Assembly (NCBI GenBank): GCA_900768725.1
Contig: CAAGDU010000135.1
Location: forward strand, 1 to 5,639
Direction: 5' to 3'
DNA from: Bacteroidales bacterium
GTDB lineage: Bacteria; Bacteroidota; Bacteroidia; Bacteroidales; Paludibacteraceae
Length of the DNA stretch: 5,639 nt
The notes under the pieces: model-generated
What the model saw: only the letters and a program-made list of their open reading frames with translations
Told to the model about the DNA's origin: nothing
Databases searched by the model: none
Made by a program: the position numbers and the translations under genes
In this document: positions 1 to 5,072 of the stretch, in pieces
Position numbering within the stretch: the stretch's first letter is position 1
Layout of the letters: each line of letters begins with the position of its first letter

Positions 1-4
1 CTCC

Positions 5-40
5 CCCCGACGCATCGGGGAGGACAGTTTGGAACAAACT
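5..40. repeat. two small perfect hairpins at the left edge
   Basis: Two adjacent perfect inverted repeats lie here. The first has 6-bp arms at 5-10 and 15-20 (CCCCGA/TCGGGG) with a 4-nt loop. The second has arms at 26-31 and 35-40 (AGTTTG/CAAACT) with a 3-nt loop. Neither is followed by a clear T-run on either strand, so I do not call them terminators. They lie outside the larger palindrome that begins near position 60. No coding potential is evident around them. Confidence 0.45.
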
Positions 41-59
41 ACTTGGGTATGCTTTGCCA

Positions 60-258
60 CTCCCCCGCCTCCCTCTCAGAGGGGGGAGGGGGTTAGGGGG
101 CGGGAGGAGGACTCGGCATCCAGCCGCACTATGACCTTCATAAGCCAAAAGAAATCAGTCCTTTACCCTGTGCCCCTTTCATCCCCTTTGCGGCTGAGTG
201 CCGAACGTACCATCCCGCCCCCTAACCCCCTCCCCTCCTTTTAGGAGAGGCGGGGGAG
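60..258. repeat. 199-bp imperfect palindrome, REP-doublet or MITE-like element
   Basis: The left arm (60-128) and the right arm (189-258) are inverted copies. They share an uninterrupted run of more than 20 bp (G-rich core GGGGTTAGGGGGCGGGA) and an ending like CAGCCGCA, with scattered mismatches and about one gap. The central loop is about 60 nt (129-188) and resembles nothing I recognise. Each arm contains its own smaller hairpin (CTCCC/GGGAG type). That hairpin keeps pairing despite base differences between the copies, including one C-G to T-A swap. The layout fits a REP doublet or a small non-autonomous mobile element, but no target-site duplication is obvious. It lies about 30 bp beyond the methyltransferase stop codon, so transcription reaching it would form a long hairpin. 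Apparent reading frames across it are low-complexity proline and glycine runs and are not genes. Confidence 0.6.
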
Positions 259-289
259 CCCCGCTACATCCCCGCGTCCCCAGTGCGCC

Positions 290-1348
290 TCATTGCCTCC
301 TGCGAATAAGAATGCGAGCATACGTCTCTTTTTTCTGTATTGTAAACCTATGTCCAAAATTAGGATTATCTTCGATATATCTATCCAATCCAATTATCTC
401 AAACTGCTCAGGATTATACTTGTCCAAAAACGTAATAGGTACTCCCATTACTCCATCGTAATCACAAGGTATATCGGTTGTAACATTTACATTGATAGCA
501 TCATAGTTATCGTATTTGGGATATTCTTCGGGAGAGTATCGCTTGTACAAAACAAGGTCTTCATGCCGTTGTGGGTAGTCCATATTGGTGAACCAGCGTA
601 CTCCCTTTACGCGAATAAACTTGCGCCCACGCTCATCTATACGACTTCCCGCAGCGTTCAAAGGGTAACTATCCGGCACTTGAAACTCCCTATCGCCGCT
701 ATGGATACTCACACCCATCCACACTTTGTTTTCCTTTATGAGCGGAAAGAACTCTTTGTAAGTGATAGCATTGACATTTCCAATAATAAGGAATTGCTTT
801 TGATTTTCCACCAACTGCGCCACATACTCCCTAAACAGCGAGAAAGGCGGATTTGTAACCACGATATCCGCTTCTTGCAGCAGTGCCACGCACTCTGCAC
901 TACGGAAGTCCCCGTTGCCTTTCAGTATAGAAATCACATTCTTATCATTCTGCATAAGATACTGAATATCAGACAGGTCAACCGCCCCATCGCCGTTGCA
1001 ATCTGTTACCTCGCTTATCTCCACCTTGTATGCTACTTTCTTCGGGTCGTCCACCGTATCACCGAAGTCAAGCAACAACTCGTTGCCCGACACCGGCGAA
1101 CCGTTGTAGCAGGTAGCCATCAACTTCTTCAATCCCAAAGCATTGAAGTTCAGCGCAAAATACTTGAAGAAATTACTCTCGTAGGGGTCATCGCAGTTGC
1201 AGAATACGACCTTGTCGCGGAAGTACGACTTGTAGTGCATCAACTCTTTCTCGATGTCGGGCAACTGCGTGTAGAACTCGTCTTTCTTGGCATCCTTTGC
1301 CTTCGCCAAATCTTGTCGTGCCATAGATAGTGTGTGTTTGTGCATCAC
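290..1348 (-). CDS. M.EcoRI-family adenine-specific DNA methyltransferase
   Basis: The protein transfers a methyl group from S-adenosylmethionine to adenine in DNA and acts in the cytoplasm on the chromosome. It has 352 residues counted from a GTG at 1348; an ATG follows at 1345 and another at 1324. The last gives MARQDL and 344 residues, and best matches where relatives usually begin. I recognise the family from KKDEFYTQLPDIEKEL near residues 21-36, VFCNCDDPYESNFFKYF at 48-64, the amino-methyltransferase catalytic motif NPPF at 166-169 (preceded by ADIVVT), FLIIGN-NAITYKE about 20-30 residues later, and the C-terminal run PCDYDGVMGVPITFLDKYNP. An EF-hand-like loop, DCNGDGAVDLSD, occupies residues 116-127. 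No restriction endonuclease gene is visible, so it may be an orphan methylase or its partner may lie left of the window. Base composition is visibly more AT-rich than parE, which hints at transfer. A structured RNA and terminator-like hairpin lie directly upstream. The recognition sequence cannot be read from the protein; GAATTC is only a family precedent. Confidence 0.9.
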   Translation of the reverse strand: MMHKHTLSMARQDLAKAKDAKKDEFYTQLPDIEKELMHYKSYFRDKVVFCNCDDPYESNFFKYFALNFNALGLKKLMATCYNGSPVSGNELLLDFGDTVDDPKKVAYKVEISEVTDCNGDGAVDLSDIQYLMQNDKNVISILKGNGDFRSAECVALLQEADIVVTNPPFSLFREYVAQLVENQKQFLIIGNVNAITYKEFFPLIKENKVWMGVSIHSGDREFQVPDSYPLNAAGSRIDERGRKFIRVKGVRWFTNMDYPQRHEDLVLYKRYSPEEYPKYDNYDAINVNVTTDIPCDYDGVMGVPITFLDKYNPEQFEIIGLDRYIEDNPNFGHRFTIQKKETYARILIRRRQ

Positions 1349-1353
1349 TATCT
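1325..1353 (-). promoter_or_regulatory. 8-bp inverted repeat over the methyltransferase start region
   Basis: On the minus strand AGATAGTG (1353-1346) is followed after 13 nt by its exact complement CACTATCT (1332-1325). The GTG candidate start is the end of the first arm, the ATG at 1345 is in the loop, and the ATG at 1324 comes immediately after the second arm. In mRNA this would form a hairpin just before or over the start codon. As DNA it could be an operator. No strong ribosome-binding site is visible before any of the three starts. Confidence 0.4.
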
Positions 1354-1364
1354 TTCACGGCAAT

Positions 1365-1383
1365 AAAAAGGCGCGAGCCTCTT
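1365..1383 (-). terminator. intrinsic-terminator-like hairpin upstream of the methyltransferase
   Basis: On the minus strand AAGAGGC (1383-1377) pairs with GCCTTTT (1372-1366) across a TCGC loop, with one G-U pair. The T-run extends to 1365 and is then broken (TTTTTATTG). It would end the structured RNA encoded just upstream, or act as an attenuator for the methyltransferase, whose first possible start is about 17 nt further on. A competing pairing between CGCG at the 5' side and CGCG inside the hairpin is possible. The stem is short, so termination may be incomplete. Confidence 0.5.
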
Positions 1384-1540
1384 ATCGCGTACCAAGGCAA
1401 CCCGCCAAGGAGACCTTTTCCCCCTAAGAAACTCACACCCAAAGGTGCAAGCATTTAACTTAAAGGGGGATAGGCTCCAATATGCGGAACCTAACTAATT
1501 ATTTCAGTGTTTTATCTCCTTAAAACTTGGCGGGTTTTCG
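1365..1540 (-). ncRNA. structured RNA, possibly 6S-like, or a methyltransferase leader
   Basis: Reading the minus strand, AACCCGCCAAG (1536-1526) pairs perfectly over 11 bp with CTTGGCGGGTT (1409-1399). GAGA (1518-1515) extends this against TCTC (1413-1410) after a bulge. Inside are three more helices: TAGGTTCC (1493-1486) with GGAGCCTA (1478-1471); CCCCCT plus AAG (1469-1464, 1461-1459) with CTTAGGGGG (1428-1420); and CTTGCACC (1451-1444) with GGTGTGAG (1439-1432). The G-U pairs (one in the first, two in the last) would be A-C mismatches on the plus strand, so the RNA is minus-strand. A long closing stem, a large asymmetric bubble (about 21 nt against 6 nt) and an apical stem recall 6S RNA and the Bacteroidales-1 motif, but I cannot confirm that identity. 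A terminator-like hairpin follows. Ends are approximate: the 5' end is set just outside the closing stem, and no clean Bacteroidetes promoter match was found upstream. Confidence 0.6.
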
Positions 1541-1667
1541 GTAAACGCGAAATAATAGTTAATGCTTTATCAATATGTATGTTATCCTATATGTATTAGG
1601 CTTTTATGCTTCGTATATAATTCCAATAAATGAAGTGAGGTATCGTTGTTATTATCAAGATAGATTC
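1541..1667. other. AT-rich gap between the peptidase stop and the structured RNA
   Basis: This stretch holds no convincing gene. It should contain the promoter of the minus-strand RNA. A TTG (minus strand 1573-1571) and TATTATTTCG (1557-1548) are loosely like the Bacteroidetes -33 and -7 boxes, but the spacing of about 13 nt is too short and the -7 box is imperfect. An 8-bp direct repeat, ATATGTAT, occurs at 1573-1580 and 1589-1596. No clear terminator for the peptidase gene is visible. Confidence 0.35.
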
Positions 1668-2519
1668 TCAATATCTGCGGATAGACAGCAGTTGGTGGGT
1701 GTATTGCCCTTGAGGGTGTTTGGCGTCGGCTTGCTCTATGGAGAAGATTCCCGTAGCGTCGATTTTCTCTACCTTCACGCGCCCTGAGCAATGGATGATA
1801 CGCTGCTTGTCTATCAAAATGCCCACATGGGTGATGGGAGCATGCGCTCCGTAGTTTCCGTTGTTTCCGTTGTTTGCGTTGTTTGCGTGGTTGGTTTGCG
1901 GTTTGCAGAAGAAAGCCAAATCACCGGCTTGGGCGTCCTCTAATCTGCTTACCTCTGTGCCCTGCGTGGCTTGCTGGGAGGCGTTGCGGAGCAGGTGCTT
2001 GCCGAAAAGCGAGAGGACGACCTGCGTGAAGCCGGAGCAGTCCATGCCCATGGCATTCTTGCCTCCCCATAGGTAGGGGATATTCAGGAAGAAACGCACC
2101 GCTTGCAGCAAGTGCGGCTCATCCATAGGGAGGGGCGCAATCAGCACCATCGAAGGGTCTATGCGGAAGCCTACGCCGAGCAACTCGAAGCGTCCGTCCT
2201 TGTAGTTGAACAGGCGCGTGCCTGCGGTCAGGGGAATCGTCTGCCCGTTGTTCTCGCTTACGGCATACGCCATGGGCATGAGCACCATCACCGTGGGCTC
2301 GGCGGGCAGTTTCTGCTCCTCCTCTGCGGAGAGGGGTGTGAGCATTTTCTTATCCACCCATCCCTCCTGCCCGTCTTGGCAGAGCCGAATCCGATACCAG
2401 CGCGCCTGCTCTTCCAGTATCTCGCACCGCTCGGCAAACAACATCTGCGTGCTCATCTCCGCACTCTCGCGCGCCTCCGTCCGCACAGGAACGACACTAT
2501 GTAAAGAAATACCTTTCAT
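1668..2519 (-). CDS. SH3-NlpC/P60 cysteine peptidase, likely murein-peptide recycling
   Basis: This 283-residue protein probably hydrolyses the gamma-D-Glu to diamino-acid bond in murein peptides, as YkfC-type enzymes do. No signal peptide or membrane segment is visible (it starts MKGISLHS), so a cytoplasmic recycling role fits better than wall cleavage outside the cell. Residues 1-62 form a bacterial SH3-like domain (VVPVRTEA, ILEEQARWYRIRL, GWVDKKML), and residues 75-130 look like a second SH3-type segment. The NlpC/P60 domain runs from about residue 135 to the end: YLWGGKNAMGMDCSGF holds catalytic Cys161, ITHVGIL holds His231, and IIHCSG holds His243 as the likely third residue, so the triad looks intact. 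An Asn/Gly/Ala-rich insert at about 210-223 between the Cys and His motifs is encoded by 9-bp tandem repeats. The ATG at 2519 is the first codon of the conserved MKGISLHS-like start. The YkfB-type epimerase often found nearby is not seen here. Confidence 0.88.
   Translation of the reverse strand: MKGISLHSVVPVRTEARESAEMSTQMLFAERCEILEEQARWYRIRLCQDGQEGWVDKKMLTPLSAEEEQKLPAEPTVMVLMPMAYAVSENNGQTIPLTAGTRLFNYKDGRFELLGVGFRIDPSMVLIAPLPMDEPHLLQAVRFFLNIPYLWGGKNAMGMDCSGFTQVVLSLFGKHLLRNASQQATQGTEVSRLEDAQAGDLAFFCKPQTNHANNANNGNNGNYGAHAPITHVGILIDKQRIIHCSGRVKVEKIDATGIFSIEQADAKHPQGQYTHQLLSIRRY
1851..1895. repeat. 9-bp tandem repeat inside the NlpC/P60 gene
   Basis: Units on the plus strand are GTAGTTTCC, GTTGTTTCC, GTTGTTTGC, GTTGTTTGC and a degenerate GTGGTTGGT. 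On the coding strand each unit adds three codons (Asn-Asn-Gly or Asn-Asn-Ala), so copy-number change would alter loop length without a frameshift. The loop lies between the catalytic Cys and His motifs. Confidence 0.75.
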
Positions 2520-2532
2520 ATCTTTATATATT

Positions 2533-2672
2533 AGACCGCTTCGCTGTCCGACCGCTGACGCTGTCTGACCGTTTCACTGAACGACTGATTTACAAACGAT
2601 ACTATATCAGTCTGACAGCGCAAAGCGCGGTCTTTCAGTCGCAAGACAGTCTTTCAGCGCGTAGCGCGGTCT
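2533..2672. repeat. cluster of inverted GACCG repeat units
   Basis: Plus-oriented units of about 16-17 bp lie at 2533-2548 (AGACCGCTTCGCTGTC), 2549-2565 and 2566-2581. Minus-oriented units of 19-20 bp lie at 2653-2672 (AGACCGCGCTACGCGCTGAA), 2634-2652 and 2614-2633. The two sets point toward each other around a unique centre near 2583-2605. Several units contain their own mini-palindrome (GCGC-nnn-GCGC). The cluster fills the gap between the small membrane protein and the peptidase gene and enters the 3' end of the former. No gene is visible in it. It may be a dispersed intergenic repeat or a bidirectional hairpin region. Confidence 0.6.
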
Positions 2673-3088
2673 GTTCTCCGTTCTCGGACGATGAGCAATG
2701 CTTCCTCGCGGATGTCTTGCGGCAGGGCGATATTTCGCAGTTGCAGGCTGCGCACCCATCCCGCCACATCGCGTTCCTGCAAGGTGTCGAACACCTCTCG
2801 GAGCATGGTATGCTGCGTCTCGGAGTAGTCGGTGGGGTCTATGCCCGCCAAGGCGTCCAACTCCTCGTCATCGTAGTAGTCAATCCGCGCATTGCTCTGC
2901 AACAGGGTGTCGCGCTCGCAGACCAAGTGCTGCCCACAGCACTCGCCATCATCGGATGGTGCAGGAGCAGGCTGAATAGACTCAACAGACGAGGAAGCAT
3001 CGGTGTGCTTTCTCTTTCTGCGCTCCCGCACCTCGTACAACACGAGAATGAGTAGCCCTAAACAAAGGAATAGTATCAAAGGAAGCAT
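2654..3088 (-). CDS. small membrane-anchored protein of unknown function
   Basis: I cannot assign a function to this 144-residue protein, though its layout resembles a conserved Bacteroidales hypothetical family. Residues 2-18 are a hydrophobic segment followed by the basic stretch RERRKRKH, so the protein is probably anchored by its N-terminus with the rest in the cytoplasm. A low-complexity linker (about 29-47, Ser/Pro/Ala-rich) leads to ECCGQHLVCE at 49-58. Its paired cysteines, histidine and third cysteine could bind a metal or form a disulfide; that is inference only. An acidic stretch, DYYDDEELD, follows at 70-78. The C-terminal part (about 90-138) looks helical and contains VAGWVRSLQLRNIALP. 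Residues 139-144 and the stop codon come from an intergenic repeat unit, so the native C-terminus may originally have ended near VRERR. The ATG at 3088 directly precedes the hydrophobic segment. Confidence 0.8.
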   Translation of the reverse strand: MLPLILFLCLGLLILVLYEVRERRKRKHTDASSSVESIQPAPAPSDDGECCGQHLVCERDTLLQSNARIDYYDDEELDALAGIDPTDYSETQHTMLREVFDTLQERDVAGWVRSLQLRNIALPQDIREEALLIVRERRTDRATR

Positions 3089-3092
3089 ATCT

Positions 3093-3127
3093 GTGGTTAG
3101 TGGTTAGTGGTCAGTGATTAGTGGTTA
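3093..3127. repeat. 7-bp tandem array (GTGGTTA), five units
   Basis: Five consecutive 7-bp units are read on the plus strand: GTGGTTA, GTGGTTA, GTGGTCA, GTGATTA, GTGGTTA. The array lies just upstream of the small membrane protein start (5 nt from its ATG), so it forms that gene's 5' untranslated region. No ribosome-binding site is visible in it. Confidence 0.75.
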
Positions 3128-3141
3128 GAGCATGGGCACTC

Positions 3142-3176
3142 ATAATTCATAATTCTTAATTCTTAATTCCTAATCA
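3142..3176. repeat. second 7-bp tandem array (WTAATTC), reaching the parE stop
   Basis: Units on the plus strand are ATAATTC, ATAATTC, TTAATTC, TTAATTC and a degenerate CTAATCA. The last unit includes the parE stop codon (3174-3176, TGA on the minus strand). A 14-bp unique stretch separates this array from the GTGGTTA array. Together they occupy nearly the whole parE-downstream gap, and no separate terminator is seen. Confidence 0.75.
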
Positions 3177-5072
3177 CTCCACCGCGTCTTCTTCCACCAC
3201 GAGGTTGTCGATGATGAAGTTCTGACGCTCAATCGTGTTCTTGCCCATGTAGTACGCCAGCAGGTCGGACACTGCATCCTCTTTGCGGAGCATCACTTGG
3301 TCGAGGCGTATCTCCTTGCCGATGAAACCCTTGAACTCATCGGGGCTAATCTCTCCCAAACCTTTGAATCGGGTAATCTCAGGGTTCTTGGCTTCGGCGA
3401 TGGCTTTCAGTCGCTCCTCCTCGGAATAGCAGTAGCGGATAGACTGCTTGTCTTTCACGCGGAAAAGCGGCGTTTGGAGGATATAGACATGTCCTTTCTT
3501 GACCAAATCAGGGAAGAACTGCAAGAAGAAAGTGAGCATCAAGAGGCGGATGTGCATACCGTCCACATCGGCATCGGTGGCGATAATCACTTTGTTGTAG
3601 CGCAGTTCATCCAGCCCGTCTTCGATATTCAGCGCCGACTGCAGGCAGTTGAACTCCTCGTTCTCGTACACCACCGACTTGCTCAGTCCATAGGAGTTGA
3701 GCGGCTTTCCGCGCAGGGAGAAGACCGCCTGCGTGCGCACGTCGCGGCTCTTGGTGATAGAGCCCGAGGCAGAGAGACCCTCCGTGATGAAGATACTGCT
3801 CTCCTGCCGCAAGTCGTCATCGGCGTCTTTTGCCGACTTCACGGGCTTAGCATCGTTGTAGTGCACCTGACAGTCGCGCAGTTTCGGGTTGTTCAGTTGG
3901 TTCTTCTTCGCCCGCTCGCGCGCCGCCTTCGTTACGCCCGCTATCGCCTTCCGCTCTTTCTCCGAGTCTTGTATCTTCTGCAACATCACCTCCGTTATCT
4001 CGGGGTGCTTGTGCAGGTAGTTGTCCAGTTGTTGCTTTATGAAGTCGTTGACGAACTTATTCACCGACAGCCCGCTCGTGGGCGACATGTCTTTCGAGCC
4101 TAACTTCACCTTCGTCTGACTCTCAAACACCGGCTCCTCCACATTGATGGCTATCGCCCCCACCACGCCGTTGCGGATGTCGCTAAACTCCTGATTCTTA
4201 TTGAAGAACTCCTTGATGGTACGGGCTATCGCCTCTCGGAAGGCGGCTTGGTGCGTACCGCCTTGGATGGTGTGCTGACCGTTCACAAACGAGTAGTACT
4301 CCTCGCCCGACTGATTGGTATGCGTGAGCGCAATCTCTATGTCCTCTCCTTTCAGGTGGATAATCGGATAGAGCGGGTCGGCACTCATGTCCTCCGTCAG
4401 CAGGTCGAGCAAGCCGTTCTTCGAAGTGTACTTACGCCCGTTGTAGAGCAGGGTGAGACCCGTATTCAGATACGCATAGTTGCGCATCATCTCCTCGATA
4501 TAATCGTCGCGGAAATGGTAGTTCTCGAACAGCCCCTTGCTGTTGTCCGGCGTGAACTCAATCAGCGTGCCACGCTTCTCGCTGCCGTCATAGTCCACCA
4601 CCCCCGTGTCGCTCACCAGATGCCCTTGATGGAAGACCGCCTTGCGCGTCTTGCCCTCGCGGAATGACTGCACGGAAAAGTCCATTGACAGGGCGTTCAC
4701 CGCTTTCGTACCTACGCCGTTCAGTCCCACAGACTTCTTGAACGCCTTGGTGTCGTACTTGCCGCCGGTGTTCAGCAGCGACACAGCATCCACCATCTTG
4801 CCCAATGGTATGCCGCGCCCATAGTCGCGCACGCGCACCTGCTCATCGCGTACGGTAACCTCTATCACCTTGCCTTCGCCCATGCGATACTCGTCTATCG
4901 AGTTATCGATGGTCTCTTTGATAAGCACATAGATACCGTCATCGGAGTGGCTGCCGTCGCCTAACTTACCGATGTACATACCCGGGCGGCGACGGATATG
5001 CTCACGGTCATCCAAGTGGATGATGTTCTCATCGCCATACGCGGTAGGGTTCGTATTTTCCAATTCTTCCAT
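3174..5072 (-). CDS. parE: DNA topoisomerase IV subunit B (ParE)
   Basis: ParE is the ATPase and TOPRIM subunit of topoisomerase IV. It pairs with ParC to separate linked daughter chromosomes and relax supercoils using ATP. This copy is complete at 632 residues, the usual length. The GHKL ATPase domain shows ETIDNSIDEY (Glu53 catalytic base, Asn57 Mg ligand), DYGRGIP at 83-89 and the lid motif GLNGVGTKAVNALS at 116-129. The transducer carries QTK at 319-321 with the ATP-contacting Lys321. The TOPRIM domain has ITEGLSASGS with Glu431, SLRGKPLN at 452-459, DADVDG with Asp500, Asp502 and Asp504, and RFKGLGE at 568-574. The canonical EGDSAGGS and PLRGK motifs are altered here. The short length (no long GyrB-type insert) and this variant point to the Bacteroidetes ParE group rather than GyrB. 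parC is not next to it in the window. The ATG at 5072 gives the expected short N-terminal tail before the DREHIRRRPGMYIG motif. Confidence 0.93.
   Translation of the reverse strand: MEELENTNPTAYGDENIIHLDDREHIRRRPGMYIGKLGDGSHSDDGIYVLIKETIDNSIDEYRMGEGKVIEVTVRDEQVRVRDYGRGIPLGKMVDAVSLLNTGGKYDTKAFKKSVGLNGVGTKAVNALSMDFSVQSFREGKTRKAVFHQGHLVSDTGVVDYDGSEKRGTLIEFTPDNSKGLFENYHFRDDYIEEMMRNYAYLNTGLTLLYNGRKYTSKNGLLDLLTEDMSADPLYPIIHLKGEDIEIALTHTNQSGEEYYSFVNGQHTIQGGTHQAAFREAIARTIKEFFNKNQEFSDIRNGVVGAIAINVEEPVFESQTKVKLGSKDMSPTSGLSVNKFVNDFIKQQLDNYLHKHPEITEVMLQKIQDSEKERKAIAGVTKAARERAKKNQLNNPKLRDCQVHYNDAKPVKSAKDADDDLRQESSIFITEGLSASGSITKSRDVRTQAVFSLRGKPLNSYGLSKSVVYENEEFNCLQSALNIEDGLDELRYNKVIIATDADVDGMHIRLLMLTFFLQFFPDLVKKGHVYILQTPLFRVKDKQSIRYCYSEEERLKAIAEAKNPEITRFKGLGEISPDEFKGFIGKEIRLDQVMLRKEDAVSDLLAYYMGKNTIERQNFIIDNLVVEEDAVE

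Noticed and set aside
29..461. Two overlapping plus-strand frames across the G-rich palindrome
   Set aside because: Their translations are low-complexity Pro, Gly and Ser runs created by the repeat, and the second runs into the methyltransferase antisense.
293..1330. Long plus-strand open frame of 345 codons opposite the methyltransferase
   Set aside because: It is an antisense shadow: the minus-strand frame carries clear family motifs, while this one has no recognisable domain and an odd composition.
1188..1454. Minus-strand frame of 88 codons overlapping the structured RNA and the methyltransferase start
   Set aside because: It is out of frame with the methyltransferase, crosses RNA helices and a terminator-like hairpin, and matches no family.
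1365..1540. Retron ncRNA, because of the paired ends next to an enzyme gene
   Set aside because: No reverse transcriptase is present in the window, and the neighbouring gene is a methyltransferase.
1548..1573. Bacteroidetes-type promoter (TTG plus TATTATTTCG) for the structured RNA
   Set aside because: The spacing of about 13 nt is too short for the usual -33 to -7 distance and the -7 box is imperfect, so I do not list it as a promoter.
1851..1895. CRISPR-like repeat
   Set aside because: Units are 9 bp, directly adjacent without spacers and in frame within a coding region, so this is a tandem coding repeat.
3297..4103. Plus-strand open frame of 268 codons opposite parE
   Set aside because: Antisense shadow of a well-supported topoisomerase gene, rich in Val, Leu and Arg as expected from reverse reading, with no motif.
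3174..5072. GyrB instead of ParE
   Set aside because: The length, lack of a long insert, and EGLSASGS and RFKGLGE variants fit the Bacteroidetes ParE group better. Only a tree would be fully decisive.
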